Source: CAVTYH01 sp963738835 (lineage in GTDB: Bacteria > Planctomycetota > Planctomycetia > Pirellulales > JADZDJ01). Taken from it: a stretch of 64,000 bases of DNA. Below, piece by piece: positions 44,501 through 54,245 of this stretch (position 1 is the stretch's first letter; each line of letters begins with the position of its first letter). The translations under genes and the position numbers were made by a program. A model generated the notes under the pieces. The model was not told the DNA's origin and ran no database searches. It saw nothing but the letters and a program-made list of their open reading frames with translations. The stretch is taken from assembly GCA_963738835.1 (NCBI GenBank), contig CAVTYH010000004.1:1-64000 (forward strand), written 5' to 3'.

Positions 44501-45460
44501 ATGGCTACTGCCACGGCTAAGGGAGTTCGCGAAGACATTACCCAATGTGTCGGCAATACGCCGCTGGTGCGCTTGCGCCGCATGACCGATGGTTGTGTCG
44601 CCACGGTGGCCGCCAAGATCGAAAATCTGAATCCGCTCTGGAGCGTGAAAGACCGAATTGCCAAGGCAATGATCGACGCCGCCGAGCGCGACGGCCGGAT
44701 CAATGAAAACACCGTGGTGATTGAGCCCACCAGTGGCAACACCGGCATCGGCCTGGCCTTCGTTTGTGCCGCCCGCGGATACAAGTTGATGGTCACCATG
44801 CCCGAAAGCATGAGCTTGGAGCGCCGCCGGATGCTGAAATCGCTGGGGGCAGAACTTGTCCTCACCCCAGCCGCTGAAGGGATGCCGGGCGCCGTTCGGA
44901 AGGCGGAAGAAATGGTTTCGCAAAACAAGAACTACTTCATGCCGCAGCAATTTAAGAACCCTGCGAATCCGGAAGTTCATCGCAAGACGACGGCCGAGGA
45001 GATTTGGAAAGACACCGATGGCCAGGTCGATATTGTCGTCAGTGGGGTAGGCACCGGCGGCACCATCACCGGGGTCGGCGAGGTGCTCAAGAAACGCAAG
45101 CCAAGTATAAAGATGGTTGCCGTCGAACCGGTCAACAGTCCGGTGATCACGCAGCGTCGCAAAGGCGAGCCGCTGAAGCCCGGCCGCCACACCATTCAAG
45201 GCATCGGCGCCGGTTTCATTCCCGATGTGCTGAATGTCGATATCATCGACGACGTGGTGCAAGTGCAGGACGAAGACGCGATGGAAACCGCCCGGCAACT
45301 TGCCAAACAAGAAGGCCTGATGTGCGGCATCAGCTCCGGCGCCGCCGCCTGGGCCGCCATTCAACTGGCCAAAAAACCGGAAAACAGCGGCAAACTGATC
45401 GTGGTCGTGCTGCCGGATCTCGGCGAACGATATCTCTCGACGAAGCTGTTTCCGGAGTGA
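44501..45460 (+). CDS. cysK: cysteine synthase A (O-acetylserine sulfhydrylase)
   Basis: The 319-residue PLP enzyme has ITQCVGNTPLVRL at the N-terminus, the PLP lysine K50 in LNPLWSVKDRI, the substrate loop EPTSGNTGIGLAFVCAARGY, the phosphate cradle GVGTGGTITG and GISSGAAAWAAI near the end. It makes cysteine from O-acetylserine and sulfide in the cytoplasm. The length is normal for CysK. I chose the ATG at 44501 because GAGAGG lies six bases upstream and the family begins there, although the frame is open for 79 more codons upstream. It appears to be transcribed alone, with a 237-base gap upstream. Confidence 0.95.
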   Translation: MATATAKGVREDITQCVGNTPLVRLRRMTDGCVATVAAKIENLNPLWSVKDRIAKAMIDAAERDGRINENTVVIEPTSGNTGIGLAFVCAARGYKLMVTMPESMSLERRRMLKSLGAELVLTPAAEGMPGAVRKAEEMVSQNKNYFMPQQFKNPANPEVHRKTTAEEIWKDTDGQVDIVVSGVGTGGTITGVGEVLKKRKPSIKMVAVEPVNSPVITQRRKGEPLKPGRHTIQGIGAGFIPDVLNVDIIDDVVQVQDEDAMETARQLAKQEGLMCGISSGAAAWAAIQLAKKPENSGKLIVVVLPDLGERYLSTKLFPE

Positions 45461-45529
45461 TTTGAACTCGCAAGGCGACACCAGTGCCCAAGATTATCGC
45501 AGAAGCCCAGGGTACTACCCCGGTCTTTT

Positions 45530-46165
45530 TCACGGATAGACGCGATCTCCGGGGAGATCGTCGATAAGTCGAAATTCCTGCAAGCCAGGGATGTCATTCA
45601 CTAAGCGAAAAATACGTTTTTCGGTTTCGCCAGCCGAACGAACGGTTACTTGCACGAGATAGCGGCACGGAGGCAATTGCCACTTTGGATTCCTCCACTG
45701 CGGAGTTGAATGGTAATTCTCGTCACACCATCCAAAGCAGTCTAAATCCTGGTCGAATTTTGCAGCCACATTCAATATCTCTTTTTCACCAGGATAGATC
45801 TCGACGCGAAAGACAGACCAGAACAGATAAGCAATGTGATTTAGAGGCTCGGGTGAACTGCTCCATCTTGCGTTCATATTGTCGGAAAAGACTTTTTGAC
45901 CATCTAGATGGTGGAATGAAATGGTTGCCACACATCGTTCAGCTGCATTTCTCAACATCCATCGACAGACTCGGGGAAGGGCAATATTGCGTACTCTGAC
46001 AACTACGAATCGAGCCTTTTGGGCCGGTGCTGCGGGATAACTCATATCAATGGCCTGCGCAACTTCGATTCGAATCTTTGGCTTGCGCCAGCGTTCAACA
46101 ATAACAGCCGTCAGGACCGTGATAAGTCCACCGAAGAGAACGCCAAAAAATGTCTTCCAATCCAT
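45530..46165 (-). CDS. hypothetical membrane-anchored protein
   Basis: The 211-residue protein starts MDWKTFFGVLFGGLITVLTA, an N-terminal helix, followed by a beta-rich soluble domain (FVVVRVRNIALPRVCRWMLR, FRVEIYPGEKEILNVAAKF) that resembles small immunoglobulin-like folds. I recognise no family. It sits between cysK (convergent) and the broken acetyl-CoA synthetase gene upstream on the same strand, whose end is only 5 bases away. Confidence 0.6.
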   Translation of the reverse strand: MDWKTFFGVLFGGLITVLTAVIVERWRKPKIRIEVAQAIDMSYPAAPAQKARFVVVRVRNIALPRVCRWMLRNAAERCVATISFHHLDGQKVFSDNMNARWSSSPEPLNHIAYLFWSVFRVEIYPGEKEILNVAAKFDQDLDCFGWCDENYHSTPQWRNPKWQLPPCRYLVQVTVRSAGETEKRIFRLVNDIPGLQEFRLIDDLPGDRVYP

Positions 46166-46170
46166 AGTGG

Positions 46171-48136
46171 TTATTCCTCATTCTCCCTCAGTTTCGCCAG
46201 CACGCTGTAATCTTCCAGCGTGGTCGTGTCGCCCGACGGTTTCTTTGCCGCTGGCGATGTCGCGCAGCAGGCGGCGCATGATTTTGCCGCTGCGGGTTTT
46301 GGGGAGCGTGGCGGTAAAGCGGATGTCGTCGGGCACGGCGAGCGAACCAATTTCTTTGCGAACGTGCTGTTTTAGTTCTTCGCGCAGCGACTTCGCCGGG
46401 CTTGCCACCTTTCAGAACTACGAAGACAGCCACGGCCTCGCCTTTCAACTCGTGAGGCCGGCCCACGGCGGCGGCTTCGGCCACGGCGGGATGACTGACC
46501 AGCGCACTTTCGATTTCGATCGTGCTCAGCCGGTGTCCGGCCACGTTCAGCACATCGTCGATGCGGCCCATGATCCAGTAGTAGCCGTCAGCATCGCAGC
46601 GGGCATTGTCGCCGGCCAGATACATGTGCGGCACTTTCGACCAATACTGTTCCTTGTAGCGCGTCGTCGTCGCCCCAAATGCCGCGGAGCATGCCGGGCC
46701 ACGGCTTGGTGATCACCAGCCAGCCGCCCTTGCCCGGCGCAGACCGGTTTTCCCGCGGCATCGACGATCGCCGGCACAATGCCTGGCAGCGGCTTGGTGC
46801 AAGAGCCGGGTTTGGTGGGAATGGCGCCGGGCAGCGGGCTCATCATGATGCCGCCGGTTTCGGTTTGCCACCAGGTATCGACGATTGGGCAGCGCTCCCG
46901 GCCGATTTTGCGGTGATACCACATCCAGGCTTCGGGATTGATGCCCTCGCCCACCGTGCCCAGCAAACGCAGGCTGGACAGATCGCACTCGTCGACCCAA
47001 TGATCGCCCCATTTGATGAACGAGCGAATGGCCGTCGGGGCGGTGTAGAAAATCGTGACGCGATATTTTTCGATCAGCTTCCAGAAGCGCCCTTCGTCGG
47101 GCCAATTCGGCGCACCTTCGTACATGAGCACGGTCGCCCCGGCGGAAAGCGGGCCGTAGACGACGTAGCTGTGCCCCGTGACCCAGCCGGCGTCGGCGGT
47201 ACACCAAAACACATCGTCATCGCGGTAGATCGAAAACCCATTCGAAGGTTTTCTTCACAAACAGATTGTAACCGGCGGTGGTGTGTTTGATGCCTTTGGG
47301 TTTGCCGGTCGAGCCGCTGGTGTAGAGGATGAACAGCGGCGTTTCGCTATCGAGCGGTGCGGCCGGGCAATCGGCCGAGGCGTCTTCCATCAAGTCGTGC
47401 CACCAGTGGTCGCGGCCCTCCTGCATAGTGGACGTGCCTGCCCGCGCGGCGCAGCACGATGCAGTTTTTGACGGTGGGCGATTTGGCCAGTGCCGCATCG
47501 ACATTGGCTTTCAGCGGCAATTGCTTGCCCGCGCCGCCAGCCGGCATCGGCCGTGATGACGAGTTTGGCTTTGGCGTCGTTGTTTCGATCGGCGATGGCC
47601 TCGCTGGAAAATCCGCCGAAGATGACCGAATGAATGACGCCAATTCGCGCGCAAGCCAGCATGGCGATGGCCAATTCCGGCGTCATACGGCATGTAGATC
47701 GAGGCCACGTCGCCCTGCTTCAGGCCCAGCAATTTCAGCACGTTGGCGAATTTGCACACTTCGTGGTGCAGTTGCTGATAGGTGAGCGTGCCGCTCTTCG
47801 CCGGGCTCGCCTTCCCAGATGATGGCCGCTTTGTTTCGCCGTAGCCGAATTCAGGTGCGCGTCCAAACAGTTGTACGAAGCATTCGTCTTGCCGCCGACA
47901 AACCAGCTGGCAAACGGCTCATTCCATTCGAGCACTTTCGTGAACGGCTCGAACCAGTGAATGGCCGCCGCTTCGCCGCCCCAGAAGGCTTCAATATCGG
48001 CTGCCGCTTGTTTCCACATCGCTTCGTAATGCGCGAGTGATTTGATGCGCGCCTTTTCGGCAAACTCCGGCGACGGCGGGAAAACCCGCACTTCCTGCAT
48101 GACGGTATCGACCTGACCCGCCTGACTTTTCGACAT
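46171..48136 (-). pseudogene. acsA: acetyl-CoA synthetase, about ten frameshifts
   Basis: Pieces on the minus strand join into a complete acetyl-CoA synthetase: MSKSQAGQVDTVMQEVRVFP, WFVGGKTNASYNCLDAHL, YQQLHHEVCKFANVLKLLGL, IGVIHSVIFGGFSSEAIADR, the ATP loop LFILYTSGSTGKPKGI, YVVYGPLSAGATVLMYEGAP, VDTWWQTETGGIMMSPLPGA, MYLAGDNARCDADGYYWIMG, and the C-terminal lysine region LPKTRSGKIMRRLLRDIASG. The enzyme activates acetate via acetyl-AMP. Roughly ten single-base frame changes break it, yet no in-frame stops or lost catalytic residues appear within pieces. That is hard to reconcile with ordinary decay and suggests sequence errors. The start ATG at 48136 lacks a strong RBS. Confidence 0.85.
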
Positions 48137-48161
48137 GACGAACTCCCCGCGATGAAATGAT

Positions 48162-48265
48162 CGTAGGTCAGACTTTAGTCTGACATGGACTGCAACCGAG
48201 CCAGCTGTTTCAGGTTGAAGCTTGGTCTACGACAGACCAATCAGGCTAAAGCCTGACCTGCAACC
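48162..48265. repeat. inverted repeats upstream of acsA
   Basis: gtaggtcagactttagtctg and caggctaaagcctgacctgc are inverted relative to each other and each contains its own small palindrome. They may form a long hairpin between acsA and the merR operon. The unit looks like a dispersed intergenic repeat. Confidence 0.55.
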
Positions 48266-48429
48266 ACGGCGATTTTAGCGCGGGTCGCGCAGGGGTGTCA
48301 AACACTATATCTGAGTGCCACGAAGACCCTGCTGAGAATGAATGCTCACCGTTTTCCTTCCGCGCACTTTTGGAATGCTTGCGGCTATTATTGGGCCGTA
48401 CCCCATCAACACAAGCACAGTCACTACTA

Positions 48430-48461
48430 TTGACTCTGTAGTATACTACGGAGTTTACGAT
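48430..48461 (+). promoter_or_regulatory. MerR-type operator/promoter of the NO-reductase operon
   Basis: TTGACT (48430-48435) and TACGAT (48456-48461) are separated by a long 20-base spacer that holds the perfect dyad ACTC-t-GTAGTA-TACTAC-g-GAGT (48433-48454). Long-spacer promoters with a centred dyad are the hallmark of MerR-family regulation, where the activator untwists the DNA. It lies about 22 bases before merR, so the regulator is probably autoregulated together with the downstream genes. Confidence 0.75.
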
Positions 48462-48482
48462 TCACATTTGTGCGAGGAAGTT

Positions 48483-48911
48483 ATGAAGGTCAAGACACTC
48501 AGGATCGGAGAAGTGGCCCGGCGGTCGTCGGTTGGCGTTGAAACTATCCGCTATTACGAACGGGAAGGCTTGCTGGCGGAACCAGAGCGGCGTCCGTCGG
48601 GGTATCGGCAGTATGACGAATCGATCGTTGCGCGGCTGCAGTTTATCCGGCGCACCAAAGAACTGGGATTCGCGCTCGGCGAAATTCGTGAGCTGCTAAG
48701 TTTGTGGTTCGATAGTAAGACGAAATGCGTTCATGTGCGCCAGAGGGCCGAGCAAAAGATCGTGCACATTGAGGAAAAAATCGCACGCATCCAAAAAATG
48801 AAGCGCTCGCTGCAGAAGCTGATCCGAATTTGTGAAAGCCGAAACTCGATCGAGGCCTGCCCGCTGCTAGAAGGACTTGATGGCGCACCCTCGTCGCGAG
48901 GTGGACCGTAG
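48483..48911 (+). CDS. MerR-family transcriptional regulator
   Basis: The 142-residue regulator starts LRIGEVARRSSVGVETIRYY, then E-R-E-G-L-L, the MerR winged helix-turn-helix. The dimerisation helix follows, then three cysteines: C in TKTKC-like sequence (SKTKC), and C-x8-C in ICESRNSIEACPLLEGL. The C-x8-C spacing matches the metal-binding loop of MerR/ZntR-type sensors, so a metal or an iron/NO-related thiol signal is possible. GAGGA lies a few bases before the ATG at 48483. It is the first gene of the operon with NO reductase. Confidence 0.9.
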   Translation: MKVKTLRIGEVARRSSVGVETIRYYEREGLLAEPERRPSGYRQYDESIVARLQFIRRTKELGFALGEIRELLSLWFDSKTKCVHVRQRAEQKIVHIEEKIARIQKMKRSLQKLIRICESRNSIEACPLLEGLDGAPSSRGGP

Positions 48912-48936
48912 CAGTTATTCACGAAGGAGATATGCA

Positions 48937-51156
48937 ATGAGGCGGCTGTGGATATTGTTCGCGGCGGTGCTGGTTGTGTCGTTCAGCGTACTCGGCTGGA
49001 TCGGCACTCGCATCTATGAGGAAGTGCCGCCTGCACCGAACAAAGTCGCCAGCGGCGGCGATTTGATGATTGGTCCGGGTCAAATTGCGGCAGGGCAAAA
49101 TGTGTGGCAATCGCTGGGAGGTATGGAGCTCGGTTCCGTCTGGGGTCACGGCAGTTATGTCGCTCCCGATTGGACCGCCGATTGGCTGCATCGCGAAGCC
49201 ATGTTCATCTTGGAGCACTGGGCGAACGCCGATTTTGGCAAAAGCTATGACACGCTGAGCGGCGAGCAACAAGCGCAATTGAGTGGCCGACTCACTCAAC
49301 TCATGCGAGCCAATACCTACGATGCAGCCACGGGCTCAATCAGTGTCGATCGACTCCGAACTCAAGCGTTCAGAGCGAACTTAGAGCATTACTCGGATGT
49401 TTTCAAAAACGGCAAGCCGCATTACGCGATTCCGTCTGGCACAGTTACCGATGATGTCCGCGTGCAGCAGCTGTGTGCGTTTTTTTGGTGGACGGCCTGG
49501 GCCGCCTCGACAGATCGGCCAGGCAACAATGTGAGCTACACTAATAATTGGCCTTTCGAGCCGTTGGTGGGAAACCGACCGACGGGTCAGGCCGTGGTGT
49601 GGACGGGTGTCAGCATCATCATGCTGCTGGCAGGAATTTCGGCGATGGCCTGGTGGTATGCCTCGCGGCGTGAAAAGGAACCGGAATCGGCGCCTCCGCA
49701 AGTCGATCCGCTGGGAAGCTGGTCTGCAACGCCCTCCCAGAAAGCAACCGTCAAATATTTTTGGGTTGTCGCGGCCTTGCTGCTGGCGCAAATGCTGCTG
49801 GGGGTTGTGACCGCGCATTACGGCGTGGAAGGCGATGCGTTTTATGGAATTCCGCTGTCGAAATGGATTCCCTACAGCGTCACCCGCACGTGGCACGTGC
49901 AATTGGGATTGTTCTGGATAGCCACAGCGTGGCTGGCGGCCGGATTGTTCATAGGTCCCTTGGTCAGCGAACACGAACCGCGCGGACAGCGCTTGGGTGT
50001 GAACGTGTTGTTTCTGGCGCTATTGGTTGTCGTGGTGAGTTCGTTGGCGGGCGAGTGGTTGAGCATCCAAAACCGGATGTCGGATGCAGTTTCGTTCTAT
50101 TTTGGGCATCAGGGCTACGAATATGTGGACTTGGGCCGTGCATGGCAGATTGCGCTGTTTATTGGTTTGCTGTTGTGGTTGTTTTTGATGGTTCGCGTGT
50201 TGCGGCCCGCCTTGCGCAGAGCAGGAGAGCAGAAGCAACTAGTGTCGCTATTGGCGGTTTCGACGGCAGCGATTGCACTGTTTTATGGTGCCGGGCTGAC
50301 CTGGGGTCAGCACACGCAGCTTTCGATCGTCGAATATTGGCGCTGGTGGGTCGTGCATTTGTGGGTTGAAGGATTCTTCGAGGTGTTCGCCACGACCGTA
50401 ATTGCGTTTGTGTTCATGCGGCTGAATTTGATTCGGCCCGGAATTGCCGCGGCCGCGGCGTTGCTCTCGGCCACCATCTTTCTCGCGGGCGGAATCATTG
50501 GAACGTGTCACCATTTGTATTTTGCGGGCACACCGACCGTGGCGTTGGCGTGGGGTTCGGTGTTCAGCGCCTTAGAGGTGGTGCCTTTGGCGCTAGTCGG
50601 CTTCGATGCCATGGAAGATTTGAGGCGCTCCAGAACTTCGCCCTGGGTTCACCGCTATAAATGGCCGATTTACTTTTTCGTCGCCGTAGCTTTTTGGAAT
50701 ATGGTCGGGGCCGGCTTATTTGGCTTCATGATCAATCCGCCGATCGCGCTGTATTACATGCAAGGGCTCAACACCACGCCACTGCATGGACATGCCGCGC
50801 TGTTTGGAGTTTACGGCATGCTGGGCATCGGATTGATGCTGGTCTGTTTGCGAGTTCTGATTCCCGGGGTCGAATGGAAAGACGGCCTGCTGCGGTTTTC
50901 GTTTTGGGCGCTCAATGGCGGGCTGATGGCCATGTGCGTTCTGAGCCTGCTTCCGGTCGGCTTGCTGCAAACCTGGGCTTCGGTGGAGCATGGCTACTGG
51001 TATGCCCGCAGCTCGGAGTTTATGCAAACTCCAGTGGTGCAAAATATGCGATGGCTGCGCATTCCCGGCGACACGCTGTTTGCGCTGGGGGCGGTGGCAT
51101 TGGTTGTGTTCATCGCGGGGTTGAAAACCGGTCACTCCTTTCGGCGGACAAACTGA
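48937..51156 (+). CDS. norZ: quinol-dependent nitric oxide reductase (qNOR)
   Basis: The 739-residue, single-chain NorB-type enzyme has an N-terminal extension (as in qNOR, which lacks a separate NorC) with G-G-M-E-L-G-S-V-W-G-H-G-S-Y. The catalytic core follows with heme/FeB ligands: TWHVQLGLFWIATAW, WWVVHLWVEGFFEVF (H and E), GTCHHLYFAG (adjacent His pair) and TPLHGHAALFGVYG. It reduces 2 NO to N2O at the membrane using quinol, detoxifying NO. AAGGAG lies seven bases before the ATG. It is 25 bases after merR and its stop overlaps the next start (TGATG). Confidence 0.95.
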   Translation: MRRLWILFAAVLVVSFSVLGWIGTRIYEEVPPAPNKVASGGDLMIGPGQIAAGQNVWQSLGGMELGSVWGHGSYVAPDWTADWLHREAMFILEHWANADFGKSYDTLSGEQQAQLSGRLTQLMRANTYDAATGSISVDRLRTQAFRANLEHYSDVFKNGKPHYAIPSGTVTDDVRVQQLCAFFWWTAWAASTDRPGNNVSYTNNWPFEPLVGNRPTGQAVVWTGVSIIMLLAGISAMAWWYASRREKEPESAPPQVDPLGSWSATPSQKATVKYFWVVAALLLAQMLLGVVTAHYGVEGDAFYGIPLSKWIPYSVTRTWHVQLGLFWIATAWLAAGLFIGPLVSEHEPRGQRLGVNVLFLALLVVVVSSLAGEWLSIQNRMSDAVSFYFGHQGYEYVDLGRAWQIALFIGLLLWLFLMVRVLRPALRRAGEQKQLVSLLAVSTAAIALFYGAGLTWGQHTQLSIVEYWRWWVVHLWVEGFFEVFATTVIAFVFMRLNLIRPGIAAAAALLSATIFLAGGIIGTCHHLYFAGTPTVALAWGSVFSALEVVPLALVGFDAMEDLRRSRTSPWVHRYKWPIYFFVAVAFWNMVGAGLFGFMINPPIALYYMQGLNTTPLHGHAALFGVYGMLGIGLMLVCLRVLIPGVEWKDGLLRFSFWALNGGLMAMCVLSLLPVGLLQTWASVEHGYWYARSSEFMQTPVVQNMRWLRIPGDTLFALGAVALVVFIAGLKTGHSFRRTN

Positions 51157-51989
51157 TGGCAACCTCATCCGCAAGTTTCTCCGCGGCGCCCGAACAACAA
51201 TGCGAGCCACCTGTGGAGAAAATGCCCGGGCACTGGCTGTTGGCCAGATTGGGCAAGCGGGTGTTGCGCCCCGGTGGCGTGGAGCTGACACGGCAGATGC
51301 TGGAGGCACTGGCGATTACGAGCGACGACGATGTCGTGGAATTCGCTCCAGGATTGGGTATGACGGCGCGAATGACGCTACAGCGCCAGCCGAGATCTTA
51401 CACCGCCATCGAGCGCGATGCCGCGGCTGCTGCGGTGGTTCAGTCGCACCTTGCTGGATCCAATCGATGCTGCATCATCGGCACCGCAGAGGCAACCGGG
51501 CTGCCCGGCGGATCGGCCAGTGTGGTTTATGGCGAGGCGATGCTGTCGATGCAGCCGGCCACGGTGAAAGCGAGAATTGTTGCCGAAGCGGCGCGATTGC
51601 TGAAGATCGGCGGGCGCTATGGGATCCATGAGTTATGCATTACGCCGGACGATGTCGACGAAAACACTCGCGAGGTAATTCGAAATGATTTGGGCGGCGA
51701 CATTCATGTGGGAGTGCGGCCGCTCACATTGCGCGAGTGGTGTGATTTGTTCGCTGCGGCTGGTTTGGAAGTCACCGCAAAATACGTTGCACCGTCGCAT
51801 CTGTTGGAGCCGCGGCGGCTGGTGCGAGACGAAGGCTTGCTGCCGGCAATCAAATTCGTGTGGAATGTGGCATGGAATCGAGCAGCCCGCCGGCGTGTGC
51901 TTGCCATGCGAAAATCATTCCGAAAACATCGAAATCACCTTGTGGCAATCGCGCTGGTCAGCACGAAAATGGCGGAGACACAATCGTGA
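51156..51989 (+). CDS. SAM-dependent methyltransferase
   Basis: The 277-residue class I methyltransferase contains DDDVVEFAPGLGMTARMTLQ (motif I, acidic then G-x-G), YTAIERDAAAAAVVQ (SAM-binding acidic residue) and RLLKIGGRYGIHELCI (motif III), ending with a basic helical extension. The first 30 residues are polar and Ser/Ala-rich. The substrate is unknown. It starts within the qNOR stop codon, so it is translationally coupled. The same order (qNOR, methyltransferase, cupin) suggests a role in NO or thiol stress. Confidence 0.8.
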   Translation: MATSSASFSAAPEQQCEPPVEKMPGHWLLARLGKRVLRPGGVELTRQMLEALAITSDDDVVEFAPGLGMTARMTLQRQPRSYTAIERDAAAAAVVQSHLAGSNRCCIIGTAEATGLPGGSASVVYGEAMLSMQPATVKARIVAEAARLLKIGGRYGIHELCITPDDVDENTREVIRNDLGGDIHVGVRPLTLREWCDLFAAAGLEVTAKYVAPSHLLEPRRLVRDEGLLPAIKFVWNVAWNRAARRRVLAMRKSFRKHRNHLVAIALVSTKMAETQS

Positions 51990-52318
51990 GCGAAGTGTAT
52001 TGTTTATTCCACGATCTGGGGGCTGAAATTGAACTTCCATCCGACGGCACGCTTAGCCGAACATTACACCAGGACGAGCGGTTGAAAGTTGTGCTGTTTG
52101 GCTTTAGCGCCGGCCAAGAACTTTCGGAGCATACGGCGTCTACTCCGGCCATTATGCATTTCTTGCGCGGTGAGGCGGATGCAACGCTCGGCCCGGATAT
52201 CGTTGTTGCCCACAGTGGCACATGGATCCACATGCCGGCCCAAATGCCGCATAGCATTCGCACAAATAGTCCGGTCGTGATGTTGCTTGTATTTCTGAAA
52301 CTGCCGCAGGCACAATGA
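51986..52318 (+). CDS. small cupin protein
   Basis: The 110-residue cupin shows the pattern GFSAGQELSEHTASTPAIMH, then FLRGEAD, and a second box with GTWIHMPAQMPHSIRTN. The histidines and the glutamate (E-H-x...H-x-x-P-x-x-H) can bind one metal in the barrel. The function is undefined; small cupins often bind a ligand or act in stress modules. It starts at GTG with GGAG eight bases upstream, overlapping the methyltransferase stop by four bases, and closes the four-gene operon. Confidence 0.82.
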   Translation: MSEVYCLFHDLGAEIELPSDGTLSRTLHQDERLKVVLFGFSAGQELSEHTASTPAIMHFLRGEADATLGPDIVVAHSGTWIHMPAQMPHSIRTNSPVVMLLVFLKLPQAQ

Positions 52319-52458
52319 GTGAGAGCTGACTCTGCCGTGCGGCCTCTCATTTTCGGAAATCTGGCTTCGTTCAGCGCCAAAACTCTGGGTGTTTCGATTA
52401 CAATCAACGGCCGCTGTGCCGTTGAGTCTCGAGAGAATCCAATCCCCTCGGTTCGAAA

Positions 52459-54228
52459 ATGTACGCGATAAAATCTGGTTTGTGGTTATGCGCCGTAGTT
52501 TTTTTCATCGCCAGTCGCAGCGCGGCTTTGGCGGCGGAGACTGACGCTAAAATGGAACGCTTCTTCCAGCAGTATCTCGATGGGCATTTTCAATTGCAAC
52601 CACTGCATGCGACGGAGGTTGGCGATCATCGGTTTGATGGGCAGTTGGATGATGTTTCGAGGGCCGCTCGCGAGAAGTGGGTAGCGCATGCCAGCAAGAC
52701 GCTGGATGAATTGCCGAAGAGTGTCGATTACACAGTGCTTTCGCGAGATGGGCAGATCGATTACGACATCTTCAAACATCATTTGGAGACCGATATTTGG
52801 CTGGCGGAACACAGGCATCCGTTTGAGAAAGACCCGCGGACGTATGTGGGCTACATCAACGACAGTGTGTACCTGGTGCTGACGCGATCGACGCTGCCCA
52901 AGGAAACGAACATCGCCAATTGCATCCAGCGGATGGAGCAGATTCCGCGCGTGGTGACGGCGGCGCAAGAGAATTTAACGCATCCTGCGAAAGAGATTTT
53001 AGAGACGGCCATTCGCCAGAATCGCGGAATGATCGAGTTCTACGAAAAAGGGATTTTCGAACTCGCGGGCGAAACCAAGCAACGGGAGGAACTGAAAAAA
53101 TCGTCGGCTGCGGTGGCTGCGCTGCTCAAGGAGTATCAATCGTTTTTGGAAGGCGAGTTGATGTCGCGGGCCAGCGGCGATTGGCGATTGGGCAAGGAAA
53201 TGTTCAACCGCCAGTTGGACCTGGTGCTCGATGCCGGGATGACGGCCGATCAGGTTTTCGCCGATGCCCAGGCGGAATTCGAGCGGGTGAGGCGCGATAT
53301 GTATGTGATCTCTCGCCAGCTGTGGAGCCAGTATTTTCCCAAACAGCCGCTGCCGCCGGACGATGCAGATGGCCGGCGAATGACCGTCGGTCGCGTGATT
53401 TATGCGGTGAGCCAGGAGCATGGCCGACCCGATGAGCTGACCGGTGGTGCCCGCGACACGGTCGATCGCATCAAAGCGTTCATTCGCGAGCACGACATTT
53501 TACGTTTACCGGAGCCGGACCGCTGCCAGGTGGTCGAAATGCCGGCGTTCAAGCGTGGCAACTCGGTGGCGTATCTCGATTCGGCGGCGCCACTGGATCC
53601 AAAGGCAGAAAGTTTTTACGCCATCAGTCCGCCGGAATCGGATTGGGATGCGCAGCGTGTGGAAACGTTCATGCAAGAATACAATCCGCGGATGTTGCAG
53701 ATTTTGACCATTCACGAGGCGTATCCAGGACATTATGTGCAGTTGGAGTATGCGCACCGCACACCGTCGCTAGTGCGCAAAGTTTTGCACTCGGGCGTGT
53801 ATGTAGAAGGCTGGGCCGTGTACACCGAACAAATGATGCTCGATCAGGGTTACGGCGACGGCGATTTGCGGTTGCGGCTGATGCAGCTGAAGTTCTATTT
53901 GCGTGCCGTGGCCAATGCCATTATTGCGCATCAGATGCACTGCACCGACATTTCCGATGCCAACGTGGAACGGTTTTTGACGGGGGAGGCCTTTCAATCG
54001 GAAGCCGAAGCCCGGGCCAAGATCACACGCGTCAAACAAAGTTCCACGCAGCTGAGCACGTACTTCGTCGGCCGGATGGCAATGTACCGGTTGCGACAAC
54101 AGTTGCAGCGCGAATTGGGCGACCAGTTCGACCTGGGTCGGTATCACGAGGCAGTCATTTCGGTCGGCTCGGTGCCGGTGAAGTATTTGCCAGAGCTGGT
54201 GCGCACGCGGCTCAGCCAGCCAAGATAA
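52459..54228 (+). CDS. DUF885 family exported protein (putative metallopeptidase)
   Basis: The 589-residue protein has a signal peptide (GLWLCAVVFFIASRSAALAA). It matches the DUF885 family over its length and holds the H-E-x4-H motif HEAYPGH (His419, Glu420, His425), followed by YVEGWAVYTEQMMLDQGYGD, whose Glu-Gly-Trp-Ala-Tyr pattern is diagnostic. The family is predicted to be zinc-dependent and related to metallopeptidases, and acts outside the cytoplasm. The gene is intact. It converges with the S9 peptidase gene (18 bases apart). Confidence 0.88.
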   Translation: MYAIKSGLWLCAVVFFIASRSAALAAETDAKMERFFQQYLDGHFQLQPLHATEVGDHRFDGQLDDVSRAAREKWVAHASKTLDELPKSVDYTVLSRDGQIDYDIFKHHLETDIWLAEHRHPFEKDPRTYVGYINDSVYLVLTRSTLPKETNIANCIQRMEQIPRVVTAAQENLTHPAKEILETAIRQNRGMIEFYEKGIFELAGETKQREELKKSSAAVAALLKEYQSFLEGELMSRASGDWRLGKEMFNRQLDLVLDAGMTADQVFADAQAEFERVRRDMYVISRQLWSQYFPKQPLPPDDADGRRMTVGRVIYAVSQEHGRPDELTGGARDTVDRIKAFIREHDILRLPEPDRCQVVEMPAFKRGNSVAYLDSAAPLDPKAESFYAISPPESDWDAQRVETFMQEYNPRMLQILTIHEAYPGHYVQLEYAHRTPSLVRKVLHSGVYVEGWAVYTEQMMLDQGYGDGDLRLRLMQLKFYLRAVANAIIAHQMHCTDISDANVERFLTGEAFQSEAEARAKITRVKQSSTQLSTYFVGRMAMYRLRQQLQRELGDQFDLGRYHEAVISVGSVPVKYLPELVRTRLSQPR

Positions 54229-54245
54229 GAGAATTCGCGAGTGTG

